Under the pieces are notes generated by a model that saw only the letters and a list, made by a program, of their open reading frames with translations, was not told the DNA's origin and searched no databases. 64,000 nucleotides of DNA from Clostridium thermopalmarium DSM 5974. GTDB lineage: Bacteria; Bacillota; Clostridia; Clostridiales; Clostridiaceae. Location of the stretch: contig NZ_PVXN01000065.1 of the NCBI RefSeq assembly GCF_002995795.1, forward strand, positions 1 to 64,000, given 5' to 3'. Positions within the stretch are counted from its first letter, which is position 1. Each line of letters starts with the position of its first letter. Below are positions 8,830-18,600 of the stretch, piece by piece. The position numbers and the translations under genes were made by a program.

Positions 8830-9711
8830 CTATTCTTCATCATGCTTATAAATAGAGACTTCCCTTCCAATCATTCCTCTTTCAGGATCAAATCCAACTT
8901 CTATATCTATATATTTATCATCATCTATATATCTATCATCTTTATCCTTATCACGCCTTTCTACTATTAGCACATCCCCATTAGGCTCTGGAATACATAC
9001 TTGTTGATTTTGCAGTACTTTTAATCTAATATATATAACCATTTTCTCAATTATTTCTTGAATAGTTTTTTCATTAGAATCCTTATTGTAATACTGACGT
9101 TGATCATTTAAAAAATCTGTTTCTAATATTCTTGCCTGCTCTAATTCACAGTAAACTGGTTCATATGGTTTACTGTAGTAAATCCATGAATCTTCTTGTT
9201 GATTTTTACTAAGCATATCTTTATCTAAAGAGCTTAACCTTTCTTTATACTCCTTTCCATAAATAGGTTCTTTTGAAAATTTGATTCTTGTCACACATTT
9301 AAATGGAATATTAACTGTAGTATGTTTTATATTGCCGCTTACACTTGTTTCATTAGAACAATTAATAGTTGAAAATTGTATATTTTTTTGAACATATCCT
9401 GCTATAAAAAGTTTATTTGTATAAGGTATAAGCTTGCACTGAGTAAGATAAACATGTTTATCTATAGTTTTAATATCTAAAGCTGCTTCTTGTAACTTTA
9501 TCTCTGATTCTACATCAATTTGTACTTCTAGCTCAGATAAGACTACTGGAACTTTAGCTATTAATGGACCTGTACGTCCCATAGGAATATAATATTGATT
9601 TTTACATTCATTTAAAATAGCTGAGTCTACTATCTCCGATTCACATCTTAAATAACATTGAGCGACTTCACTGTTGCTGCCTACTGAATTAGTAGGATTT
9701 TCACCTAACAT
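8830..9711 (-). CDS. SPOCS/CsxC-like spore-surface protein, paralogue 3
   Basis: A 293-residue paralogue of the preceding gene over its whole central domain (MGRTGPLIAKVPVVLSELEVQI, TIDKHVYLTQCKLIP, TNKLFIAGYVQKNIQFST, SGNIKHTTVNIPF, VLQNQQVCIP). The tail is highly charged (RRDKDKDDRYIDDDKY). It has fewer Cys and Tyr residues than paralogue 2, so the two may occupy different layers. GGGGGCAAAG precedes the ATG. It is the 5' gene of the cluster; I cannot assign a sporulation sigma-factor promoter with confidence. Confidence 0.67.
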   Translation of the reverse strand: MLGENPTNSVGSNSEVAQCYLRCESEIVDSAILNECKNQYYIPMGRTGPLIAKVPVVLSELEVQIDVESEIKLQEAALDIKTIDKHVYLTQCKLIPYTNKLFIAGYVQKNIQFSTINCSNETSVSGNIKHTTVNIPFKCVTRIKFSKEPIYGKEYKERLSSLDKDMLSKNQQEDSWIYYSKPYEPVYCELEQARILETDFLNDQRQYYNKDSNEKTIQEIIEKMVIYIRLKVLQNQQVCIPEPNGDVLIVERRDKDKDDRYIDDDKYIDIEVGFDPERGMIGREVSIYKHDEE

Positions 9712-9831
9712 ATACTTTGCCCCCCTGTTTTTTTACTTCTAAGAAAGTCATATAACACATTAATATAATATTCTTAAAAAAAGGATGTGCAACTAATGCA
9801 TATTATAAATTTTGTTTTTCTATTATTTGAG

Positions 9832-9876
9832 TAAAAAAATAAGCTTTAGAAGAGAATAGTTTTCTTTCTAAAGCTT
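9832..9876 (-). terminator. Rubredoxin terminator
   Basis: On the minus strand AAGCTTTAGAA and TTCTAAAGCTT arms are followed by ATTTTTTTAC, just after the rubredoxin stop codon. It separates this gene from the spore-surface cluster. Confidence 0.8.
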
Positions 9877-9893
9877 AAGTAAGATATTTTATG

Positions 9894-10058
9894 TTACTCA
9901 TCTATCGGTTCAAATTGATCTTTTCCCACTCCGCATATAGGACACACCCAATCATCTGGAATATCTTCAAAGACTGTGCCTGGTTCAATTCCGTTATCTG
10001 GATCTCCCTTTTCTGGATCATATATATATCCACATGGTATACACACGTATTTTTGCAT
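9894..10058 (-). CDS. Rubredoxin
   Basis: A 54-residue protein with both iron-binding knuckles, [10 protein letters not shown] near the N-terminus and [11 protein letters not shown] near the C-terminus, and the conserved aromatic and Pro/Asp residues between them ([17 protein letters not shown]). This is a complete, ordinary rubredoxin carrying one Fe(Cys)4 centre. It transfers single electrons, in clostridia often to flavodiiron proteins or rubrerythrin for O2/NO detoxification; an FprA-type partner is encoded at 54.2 kb. GAGGAGGATAAAAT precedes the ATG. The gene is monocistronic and divergent from the hydrogenase remnant. Confidence 0.95.
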   Translation of the reverse strand: MQKYVCIPCGYIYDPEKGDPDNGIEPGTVFEDIPDDWVCPICGVGKDQFEPIDE

Positions 10059-10153
10059 ATTTTATCCTCCTCAGTTTTTATCGTAATCTTAATAGAATTA
10101 TACTAGTATTTTTACCAAGTATTCTTATAAAATTCGTTCATTCTACTAATTAG

Positions 10154-10549
10154 TTAAATTTAAGAATATTAAGTTTTCAAAAATACACTAATGAAGGTAC
10201 AGAGGAAGATTTACTTTCTTTAAAGGAATTAGCAGAAACCATTAAGAATACCTCGCTTTGCGGCCTTGGACAAACTGCTCCAAATCCAGTTTTAAGCAGC
10301 ATGCGATATTTCCCAGATGAATACCTAGCCCATGTTAAAGATAAACACTGTCCTGCTTTGGTATGCAGATCTTTATTGACCTTTGAAATTACAGATAAAT
10401 GTATAGGATGTACCAAATGTGCAAGAAATTGTCCAGCACTATGTATATCTGGAGAGCTTAAAGAAAAGCACTTTATTGATACTGATAAATGTATTAAATG
10501 CGGAACTTGTATAACTATGTGCCCTATTGGAGCCATTATAAAAAAGTAA
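10154..10549 (+). pseudogene. nuoF: 5'-truncated NuoF/HydB-type NADH dehydrogenase remnant
   Basis: The frame is open from just after an in-frame TAG at 10151 and encodes only the C-terminal ~130 residues of a NuoF-like flavoprotein: GTEEDL, the fourth-cluster and C-terminal signature [20 protein letters not shown], then two ferredoxin motifs ([11 protein letters not shown] and [11 protein letters not shown]). A complete bifurcating-hydrogenase NuoF is about 600 residues and binds FMN and NAD(P)H in the part missing here. No start with a good ribosome site precedes the homologous region; the internal ATG at 10301 would give 82 residues. I read it as a deletion remnant, although expression of the ferredoxin piece is possible. 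Confidence 0.8.
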
Positions 10550-10565
10550 AAGGTTGGTGATTATT

Positions 10566-10844
10566 TTGAGTTTAGTTACTTTAAATATAAATAATAGAAA
10601 AGTTCAAGTAGAAGAAGGCACAACCATTTTAGAAGCTGCCAAAAAACTTAATATTAAGATTCCTACTTTATGCCATATAAAACTTCAAGATGATATAACT
10701 ATCAACCATCCTAGTTCCTGTAGAGTATGCATGGTTGAAGTAGAAGGAAGACAAAAACTTGCTCCTGCTTGTTCCACTCCTGTAGAAAACGGAATGAAAG
10801 TAAATACCAATTCTATAAGAGCTATAAAAGCTCGTAAAACTTAG
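10566..10844 (+). pseudogene. hydA: [FeFe]-hydrogenase HydA, N-terminal piece, frameshifted
   Basis: This encodes the plant-type [2Fe-2S] domain of a clostridial [FeFe]-hydrogenase (CHIKLQDD, then CRVCMVEVEG and CSTPVENGM). The frame runs into TAG at 10842, immediately after KARKT. The homologous continuation, LVELLLSDHPQDC, resumes in the +2 frame one base earlier: the DNA reads AAAACTTAGTAG where AAAACTTTAGTAG would keep the frame, so one T appears lost. Starts at 10554 (TTG) and 10557 (GTG) are also possible; 10566 (TTG) fits the AGGTTGGTGA upstream best. Confidence 0.8.
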
Positions 10845-12157
10845 TAGAACTGCTGCTGTCAGATCATCCACAGGATTGTTTACTATGTGATAAAAATATG
10901 CATTGTGAACTTCAAAAAATAGCTTGTGAACTTGGAATTAGAGAAATAAAATACACTGGAGAAGTATCTTCTTACCCTAAGGATGATTCAAGTTATGCTA
11001 TAACAAGAGATCCTAGTAAATGTATTCTATGTAGAAGATGTGAAACTATGTGCAGCAAAGTTCAAACAGTAAATATGCTATCTGCCATAAACAGAGGTTT
11101 CAAAACAATTATAAGTTCACCTTTTAATCTTCCTATAGCTGAAACTAACTGTATATTTTGTGGACAATGTGTGTCCATATGTCCAACTGGAGCTTTAACT
11201 GAAGTAGATTATACCTCTAAAGTTTGGGATGCCATAAACAGTGATGATAAGATAGTTATTGCACAGATTGCCCCTGCTGTAAGAGCCACCATAGGAGAAG
11301 AATTTGGATTTGAAGCAGGAACTATAGTCACCGGAAAACTAGTATCTGCATTAAGAATTTTAGGATTTGACAAAGTTTTTGATACTAACTTTGCTGCAGA
11401 TTTAACCATAGTTGAGGAAGCTACAGAATTTATGCATAGATTGCAAAACAATGGTAGACTTCCTATGCTAACTAGCTGTTGTCCTGGATGGATAAACTTT
11501 TTTGAACACGATTTTAATGATCTTATGGACGTTCCTTCAACCTGTAAGTCTCCTCAACAGATGTTTGGAACTATGGCCAAAACATATTTTGCTGAAAAGA
11601 TGAATATAAATCCTGAGAACATTGTTGTAGTTTCTATAATGCCATGTCTTGCTAAAAAATATGAAGCTGCAAGACCTGAAATGCAAACTAATGGAATAAA
11701 AGACGTGGATATTGTCCTTACTACAAGAGAGCTTGCTAAAATGATTAAAGAATCAGGTATTGATTTTGCTTCCTTGAAAGATGAAAATTTTGATTCTCCT
11801 TTTGGTGAATCTACTATAAAAATCAATGATATGGATATAAATATAGCCATAGCCAACGGTCTTGGAAATGCCCGAAAACTTTTAGAAATGATACGCAACA
11901 ATGAAGCAAATTATCACATTATAGAAATAATGGCATGTCCTGGTGGATGTATAGGCGGTGGAGGTCAGCCTTATATACAAGGTAATACAGAAATTCTTAA
12001 GAAAAGAGCAGAAGCTTTGTATAGAGATGATGCTACCAAGTCCATAAGAAAATCTCATGACAATCCATATGTTCTAAAACTATATGAAGAATTTTTAGGA
12101 GAGCCTTACAGCAAGAAATCCCACAATTTTCTCCATACTTATTATACAAAAAAATAA
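10841..12157 (+). pseudogene. hydA: [FeFe]-hydrogenase HydA, accessory clusters and catalytic domain
   Basis: This is the remainder of HydA, in a shifted frame from the N-terminal piece. It carries the His-ligated [4Fe-4S] motif (DHPQDCLLCDKNMHC), two ferredoxin motifs (CILCRRCETMC, CIFCGQCVSIC) and all three H-cluster motifs: TSCCPGW, MPCLAKKYEA and MACPGGCIGGGGQP. The joined protein would be about 530 residues, normal for a monomeric-type or NuoEF-partnered clostridial enzyme that reduces protons with ferredoxin electrons. An internal ATG at 10898 could start a shortened 419-residue protein without the [2Fe-2S] and His-cluster domains. The catalytic part is intact, so damage is recent, or the lost base is a sequencing error. 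Confidence 0.85.
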
Positions 12158-12200
12158 AAATAAAGCTATTGAACTAGGAAAGTTCAATAGCTTTATTTTT
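12157..12200. terminator. Bidirectional terminator between hydA and mgsA
   Basis: AAAATAAAGCTATTGAACT and AGTTCAATAGCTTTATTTT arms form a near-perfect stem with a tiny loop. T runs exist on both strands, serving the convergent hydA and mgsA transcripts. Confidence 0.9.
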
Positions 12201-12221
12201 ATGTAATCTAGAGGAGATATA

Positions 12222-12593
12222 TTATCTTTTACATGAAAGTGCTTTTATAAATACTTCTGCAGAACCTACATTTGTTGCAAGTGGTACACCATGAACATCA
12301 CATATTCTTAAAAGTGCAGAAACATCTGGTTCATGAGGTTGAGCTGTTAATGGATCTCTTAAAAAAATAACCATATCCATATCTCCTGTGGCAACCCTTG
12401 CTCCAATCTGTTGGTCTCCTCCTAAAGGACCAGATAAAAATCTATTAACCTCTAGCCCAGTTTTCTCATTAATACGCGTTCCTGTAGTACCTGTACCATA
12501 TAATTCATGATTTTTAAAAACTTCCTTGTATCTTTCTACTAACTCAATCATTTCGTTTTTCATATTATCATGTGCTATTAGTGCTATTTTCAT
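12222..12593 (-). CDS. mgsA: Methylglyoxal synthase
   Basis: A 123-residue enzyme of normal length that converts dihydroxyacetone phosphate to methylglyoxal and phosphate, a bypass of lower glycolysis when phosphate is scarce. Family landmarks are ALIAHDNMK at the N-terminus, GTTGT (phosphate binding), [12 protein letters not shown] and the [14 protein letters not shown] stretch with catalytic Asp and His. It is the last gene of the shape/division block, 11 bp after rodA, a common clostridial order. Confidence 0.95.
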   Translation of the reverse strand: MKIALIAHDNMKNEMIELVERYKEVFKNHELYGTGTTGTRINEKTGLEVNRFLSGPLGGDQQIGARVATGDMDMVIFLRDPLTAQPHEPDVSALLRICDVHGVPLATNVGSAEVFIKALSCKR

Positions 12594-12604
12594 TAAAATT
12601 CCCC

Positions 12605-13723
12605 CTAAAAATTAATTTTTTTCCTTCGCATGCCTACATTCAAAACTAATCCTATAGACATAAAATTAGATAAAATAGAACTTCCCCCATAGCTCATAAG
12701 CGGCAATGTTATTCCTGTAATTGGCATAAGTCCAATTGTCATACCTATATTTTGAAATATTGAAAATAGAAATGTGGAAATAACACCCACTGCTATTATA
12801 GAGCCAAACAAATCTTTAGATCCTTTTGCAATCTTTATGAATTTATAAAGCAATAATCCATATAAAAATAGTAACATTAAAGCTCCTATTAATCCCCATT
12901 CTTCTCCAACTACTGCAAATATAAAATCAGTATGAGCTTCCGGAACATTATTTCCTGCAACTTGAAGTCCCTTAGTAAAACCTGACCCTAAAATTTTACC
13001 AGATCCTATTCCCATAATAGATTGACTAAGCTGAAAACCTAGTCCTTGCACATGAGCTTCTGGATTTATAAAAGAAAGAAGTCTACCTTTCCAATAATCT
13101 TTCATAAGTGGAGAGTTCCATATTACTACTATAAGAACTACTATCCCAGCAAGTCCACCAAAAATTACTCTTAAGTCCAATCCTGCTATAAAAAATATGC
13201 CTAGAGCTATAAAAAATGTAACCATAGTCATACCCATATCTGGCTGTATTACTATAAGAATCATAGGTAGTGCAGCATAAAATGCTAGCTTAAAGAAGTT
13301 TCTAGGTTCATTTACTTTTCCCTCCATATCATCTATAAGCTTAGCTAACATAACTATCATACCTAGTTTAGCGAACTCAGAAGGCTGTATAGCACGGGAT
13401 CCTATTCCTATCCACCCCTTAGCTCCCTTATGAACACTTCCTAAAACAAAGTTGTTTAGCACAAGCAGTATTATACCTGCCCAATATATAATGCTTGCAT
13501 AATTACCTATTATGGCATAATCCACTAATAATATTAAATATATCACAAAAAGCCCCATAATCATCCATATAAATTGAAGTTTAGCATAATATATGCCTAC
13601 ATTTCTAAATGTAGCGCTATATATATTTAAACAACTAAATAAAACTATAAGTACCGATATAATTATTATACTATAATCCAGCTGCCTTAGTAGTTTTTTG
13701 CTTATCTTAAAATTTTTCAGCAC
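12605..13723 (-). CDS. rodA: Rod-shape-determining protein RodA (SEDS glycosyltransferase)
   Basis: A 372-residue SEDS-family membrane protein with about ten transmembrane segments. It polymerises lipid II into glycan strands with PBP2 in the elongasome. Characteristic regions are [20 protein letters not shown], the DMGMTMV segment, [17 protein letters not shown] and the C-terminal [14 protein letters not shown] chose the GTG at 13723 because GGAGG lies 7 bases upstream; the longer frame begins inside that ribosome site. Its partner PBP2 gene lies about 2 kb upstream, beyond minCDE. Confidence 0.92.
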   Translation of the reverse strand: MLKNFKISKKLLRQLDYSIIIISVLIVLFSCLNIYSATFRNVGIYYAKLQFIWMIMGLFVIYLILLVDYAIIGNYASIIYWAGIILLVLNNFVLGSVHKGAKGWIGIGSRAIQPSEFAKLGMIVMLAKLIDDMEGKVNEPRNFFKLAFYAALPMILIVIQPDMGMTMVTFFIALGIFFIAGLDLRVIFGGLAGIVVLIVVIWNSPLMKDYWKGRLLSFINPEAHVQGLGFQLSQSIMGIGSGKILGSGFTKGLQVAGNNVPEAHTDFIFAVVGEEWGLIGALMLLFLYGLLLYKFIKIAKGSKDLFGSIIAVGVISTFLFSIFQNIGMTIGLMPITGITLPLMSYGGSSILSNFMSIGLVLNVGMRRKKINF

Positions 13724-13762
13724 TATAATCCCTCCATACAAAGAAAATTATATCATATAAAC

Positions 13763-13809
13763 AACAAAAAGCTATGCACAAATCTATATTTTATACATAG
13801 CTTTTTGTT
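13763..13809 (-). terminator. Hairpin between minE and rodA
   Basis: AACAAAAAGCTATG and CATAGCTTTTTGTT arms around a ~19-base loop, directly downstream of minE on the minus strand. It likely separates minCDE from rodA-mgsA, at least partly; the T run is inside the second arm. Confidence 0.65.
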
Positions 13810-13826
13810 AAATGTTGTATGTACGC

Positions 13827-14093
13827 TTATCTTTCTTTCATCTTTTTTATAGGTATACTAGCTACAAGGGCTGGAGAACTGCATTCTACTTCATCTGCTC
13901 TCGTAAGTCTTACATCAACTTCACTATTATCAATTATTACATATTTTGAAATTACATTTAATATATCGTTTTTCATCATCTCTAAAAGTTCTGGAGAGAC
14001 ATTTGATCTATCATGAATTAAAATTAGCTTAAGTCTGTCTTTAGCTACTTCTTTAGAGGAAGGTTTACTTGAAAACAATTTGAATAAATCCAT
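13827..14093 (-). CDS. minE: Cell division topological specificity factor MinE
   Basis: An 88-residue protein of normal MinE length. It has an N-terminal amphipathic segment (MDLFKLF), the anti-MinCD helix region with KDRLKLILIHDRS and a C-terminal dimerisation domain (VDVRLTRADE). It stimulates MinD ATPase and positions the MinCD inhibitor. The order minC-minD-minE on the minus strand is canonical. A MinE (rather than DivIVA) topological factor is typical of Clostridium. Confidence 0.93.
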   Translation of the reverse strand: MDLFKLFSSKPSSKEVAKDRLKLILIHDRSNVSPELLEMMKNDILNVISKYVIIDNSEVDVRLTRADEVECSSPALVASIPIKKMKER

Positions 14094-14105
14094 ATAATTT
14101 CCTCC

Positions 14106-14903
14106 TTATCTGCGCTTAAATATTTTTTTTAGCGAAGCTAAAAAACCTGTTTCGTTAGCACTCAAGTTTATAAAAGGCACATTTTCTCCTAAAATTCTCT
14201 TTGCTATATTTGTAAACGCTTGTCCTGATATAGCCTTATCATTTAGCACTACCGGTTCTCCCTTATTTGTAGCTATGGTTATTTCTTCATCTACTGGAAC
14301 TATTCCTATAAGCTTAATAGCTAAACTATCTAAAATGTCATTTACATCAAGCATATCTCCTCTTTTTACCATATCATAGCTTAAGCGATTTACAATTAAT
14401 TGATGATTTTCGAGCCCTCTTGCATCTAATTTTCCAATAACTCTATCAGCATCTCTAACAGATGTTACCTCTGGATTAACAACTACAAGTGCCCTATCAG
14501 CTCCTATAATTGCGTTTTCAAATCCTTGTTCAATTCCTGCTGGACAATCAATAAGTATATAATCAAATTCTTCCTTTAACTCTTTTGTTAAATTTAACAT
14601 CTGCTCAGGGCTAACTTCATTTTTGTCCCTTGTCTGAGCAGTAGGAAGCAGGAACAAATTAGGAAATCTCTTATCTTTAATAAGAGCTTGCTTAACTCTG
14701 CATCTTTCTTCTACTACATCAAGAAGAGTAAATACAATTCTATTTTCAAGACCCATAAGTACATCTAAATTTCTAAGTCCTGTATCTCCATCTACTACAA
14801 CTACCTTTTTTCCAAGTGATGCAATGGCAGTACCGATATTAGCAGTGGTTGTGGTTTTCCCAACTCCACCTTTTCCTGATGTTATTACTATAGCTTCACT
14901 CAT
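14106..14903 (-). CDS. minD: Septum site-determining ATPase MinD
   Basis: A 265-residue ParA/MinD-type ATPase. It has the deviant Walker A KGGVGKTTTTAN, a switch region DGDTGLRNLD, Walker B (DYILIDCPAG) and a C-terminal amphipathic membrane helix (FLASLKKIFKRR). It recruits MinC to the membrane and is displaced by MinE. The longer frame starts five codons earlier, but GGAGGAAAAG within it is the ribosome site for the ATG used here. Confidence 0.95.
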   Translation of the reverse strand: MSEAIVITSGKGGVGKTTTTANIGTAIASLGKKVVVVDGDTGLRNLDVLMGLENRIVFTLLDVVEERCRVKQALIKDKRFPNLFLLPTAQTRDKNEVSPEQMLNLTKELKEEFDYILIDCPAGIEQGFENAIIGADRALVVVNPEVTSVRDADRVIGKLDARGLENHQLIVNRLSYDMVKRGDMLDVNDILDSLAIKLIGIVPVDEEITIATNKGEPVVLNDKAISGQAFTNIAKRILGENVPFINLSANETGFLASLKKIFKRR

Positions 14904-14917
14904 AATCTTTTCCTCCA

Positions 14918-15550
14918 TTATACAAATTTATTAGGTAAATATGGTTCTACTATTATAGTGCCATCTTTTATTTTTGCAACTTCAGGGTAATAAGGTTTTT
15001 CATCATCTTCTGGAGCTCGTGTCATTACATTTGCTATCTGAAGAATCTTTGGCTGAAGTCTAAAAGCAGATATAATGGCCTTCGTATTGCCAGAATTTCC
15101 AGCATGGACATTTCCTTTTAAATTACCTAAAACAATTATATTTCCTCCAGCATAAACTTCTGAGCCTGGATTTACATCTCCAATTATAACTATATTTCCT
15201 GGATATCTAATAACTTGTCCACTCCTTAAAGTTTTACGATAAAACTTTGTTCTTCCTTCATATACTCCTAGAAAAGTTTTATTTTTTATTTCTTCTATTT
15301 CCTCAAAAATGCAATCTTTAATCAGAAATTCGTCGAATAAAATATTTTTCAACATGATTATCTGCTTTTCATTAAACTCATTTAGCTGTGTTGTTATTTT
15401 TATACTTGCATCCCTATAAAACTTTTTACCAAGGGTTAACCTTTGTACAAAATCCTCCATCATATCATCAAAATTTTCAAATTTATTCATGTCAATTACT
15501 ACATTTAAACCATCTTTATTCCCTTTTAATATTATACCGTCTTTCAACAT
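14918..15550 (-). CDS. minC: Septum site-determining protein MinC
   Basis: A 210-residue FtsZ inhibitor. The N-terminal domain (about 1-100) carries the [14 protein letters not shown] start; the C-terminal beta-helix domain has the conserved [21 protein letters not shown] and [16 protein letters not shown] segments that bind MinD and FtsZ. The start is the ATG preceded by TGGAGGG, seven codons inside the longest frame. A terminator upstream suggests minCDE has its own promoter in the 15.55-15.63 kb gap. Confidence 0.93.
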   Translation of the reverse strand: MLKDGIILKGNKDGLNVVIDMNKFENFDDMMEDFVQRLTLGKKFYRDASIKITTQLNEFNEKQIIMLKNILFDEFLIKDCIFEEIEEIKNKTFLGVYEGRTKFYRKTLRSGQVIRYPGNIVIIGDVNPGSEVYAGGNIIVLGNLKGNVHAGNSGNTKAIISAFRLQPKILQIANVMTRAPEDDEKPYYPEVAKIKDGTIIVEPYLPNKFV

Positions 15551-15627
15551 ATTAACCCTCCATAATCGCACTATGGTTATATTTCAACATTCTTTTCATA
15601 ATTCCTTCTTTAATTGAAATAAATTTT

Positions 15628-15656
15628 AAAAAAACCAGATATATATCTGGTTTTTT
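15628..15656. terminator. Terminator downstream of mrdA
   Basis: AAAAACCAGATA/TATCTGGTTTTT is a perfect palindrome with T runs on both sides. It lies between the PBP2 gene and minC, so readthrough from mreBCD-mrdA into minCDE is probably limited. Confidence 0.88.
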
Positions 15657-15695
15657 ACTGCTCCACTCTATTTATTTCTGATTAGATTAAGTCTT

Positions 15696-18600
15696 TTATT
15701 GAAGTTTATTGCTATCATCTATATTATAATTATATATAGGTACATATCCTGGATACTCATTCTTTAATCTATCCTTAAAATATGCCTCATATATAGCTCT
15801 TGCAACAGGTGCAATACTTCCACCATGTCCTCCGTCATATATAACAATAGCAACTGCTATCTCTGGGTTATCATATGGCGCAAACCCTACATATACACCA
15901 TAGGATGCTCTTCCATAATTATCTTGAAACTTATTATAAGTTGCTGAACCAGTCTTTCCACCATTTTTTATAGGAAAATCTGCAAGAGCACCGCTTGCTG
16001 TACCTTCACTAGTAACATCCTTCATTCCTAATTTTACAATTTCAACCGTCTCCGGCTTTAAGTTTACCTTTTCAATAACTTCTGGTTTATATTCCTTAAC
16101 TACATTGCCATCTTGATCTAATATTTTATCTACTAAATGCACTTTATACCTATTTCCTCCATTTACAAGAGTTGCAATATAATTTGCAAGTTGTAATGGA
16201 GTAAATTGATTTGTACCTTGACCTATGGATGCATCATATACATTATTTTGATTGTTAATGTTAAAATTAGCATCATCAATAGAATATACAATAGCCATCC
16301 AAGCCTTCTCTATTTGATCTTTAACATATTTATCATAGCTGACTTTTTTGCTAACATCACCAGTATAATTTTTAGAGTACTGAGCATATCCGTTCTTATA
16401 TTTGTTCTTAATAACATCATCTTTTTCAGAAAGTTCAAACAACATATCCTTTATATCTTTTGTACCTTTCTTTTTATACTGCATTTCTTCTAGTATTCTA
16501 TTTCTTAGTTTTTCTTTAAGCTTCTTAACATTTTCACTATCCTCTTCATTATCACTAATACTTATTCCAATGTAATGAGTAGCATAACCTGATGTTCTAG
16601 AATCAGTTCCTTTAGCCAAATAACCTATTAAGGAGTCTAAATACAGTTTAGAAAATGTTCTTCTGCCTGTCTCCAGATTATATACTTGGCCAAACCTTTC
16701 AGAAATTTCAATACCAGTTGCTGGTTTTACTCCTTGCGGCGCACCTAATCCAAACATCCATGCATAGTGGGCTATAGCATCAAATCCGCCATTATATTTC
16801 TTTTGTTGATAAAGCCTATCTCCTAGTTCAAAAAAGTAATAGTTAATAGACTTTTCTAAAGAAGTTATTAAATCCACTTTTCCATAATTTATATTATTAA
16901 AGTTTCTACCTTGATATCCATGCTTTGTAAATATATTTGATGTGTACATAGATTCATTTCCATTTATAACCCCTTCTTCTAAAGCCGCAACAGCCGTCAA
17001 TGGCTTAAAAGTAGAGCCAGGAGGCGTAAGTCCTTTCGTAGCATAATTGTATAAAGGTTTCGGATATATATCATAATAGTCCTGCCTTATAGTAGTGTTA
17101 TTTTTTATAGTCTTATCTATTGGAAATAGCTTATCCACTATCTGTTGTATAGACATTCCTTTGTAAGCATCTCTTGCTATATAATTTGTTTTTAATAAAT
17201 TCTGAACATATTTAGTTCCAAATGCTTCTAAATCTGGGCTAAAGTATTGCTGCTGCAATTCTGGAGTAAGTCTACCCGGTACAGCAAACAAATTAGGGTC
17301 ATATCCAGGCTTACTTACCATAGCTAGGACTCCTCCAGTTTTTACATCTAGTACTACAGCCGCTGCCCTTGTAGCATTAGATGTATCTACGTCGCCTACC
17401 CTACCTGCTGCTTGAAGTTGCTTCATTACATCCTCAAGGGATTTTTCAGCCGCATATTGCAAATCCCTATCTATTGTAAGCTGAACACTCTTCCCTGGAT
17501 ATGGTTCTTTTCTTCCAAGCTCTCTAATTATTCTTCCTTGCTTATTTATTTGAACAATTTTAGTTCCTTTAGAACCTCTTAAAGTGCTCTCAAAGGCACT
17601 TTCTATACCTGATGCACCTATATAATCCGAACTAGTGTCATACCCTTTTTCTTCATACTGCTCTTGCTGTGAAGAATTAATTTTAGATAGATATCCTAGA
17701 AAGGCTGAGCCTAACTCTCCGTAAGGATAAACTCTTACAGGTTCCATAGTAACTTCTATTCCAGGAAGTTCCTCATATTCCTGCATAATTATAAAAGCTG
17801 TATTCTTCTTTATATTTGATGCCACTACTACTGGCTTAAATCCATAATAGCTTTGAAGTTTCATAGCATCCTTAACAAGCATAAATCTTCTTTTCATTTC
17901 AATAGAATATTTATTTTTGTTTATATTATATTTTGATATAAGTCCGTCAAAAACTTCCTGAGGCATATTTTTATAAAGCTTAGCAAACTGTTCATCTTTT
18001 TCTTTATCTTTTATATTATATTCCTTTAAATAGTATTCTAAATTTTCATTTGGATCTGAACTATTTTCTAAAGCTGTAAACAATTCAGTATATACTAATT
18101 TATTTTCTTCAGCATTTATTCCATAAAGCTCCAATAAATAATTGAAAGTGTCCTCTGGTGTTTTCTTTAAAAGTTCTTCATCAATCTTTGCTTTTTCACT
18201 ATCGTCTAATTCGTCCTTTTTTTTATCTGGGAATAGTTCTTGTCTTACCTTATCATCCATTCCCCTATCTTTTTTAAATCTTAGCTCTAAAGTTCTTCTA
18301 GCACTAGCATTATCAGTGCTGAACTCGAATCTAAATGGATTTATTTTAAGCTCAAAATCGTCCTTTTGGACCTCTCCATTTTCATCTAAAATTTTAAATA
18401 CCTTAGCCATAGTTGTAAAAAAATTTTTTTTACTTTCATTTGTTTCTGTAAACACTAAAGTATATCCCTGCTTACTTTCAGCAAGAATATTTCCTTTGGA
18501 ATCTATTATATTACCCCTTGGTGCAGTTATAGAGATGTTCCTAATAGACTTATTACTTGTCATCTCTTTATACTCATCTGCTTTCACTATCTGAAGATAG

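Noticed and set aside
13724-13741. RodA start six codons upstream of the one given
   Set aside because: The upstream ATG lies immediately before the GGAGG that serves the GTG at 13723, leaving no ribosome site for itself.
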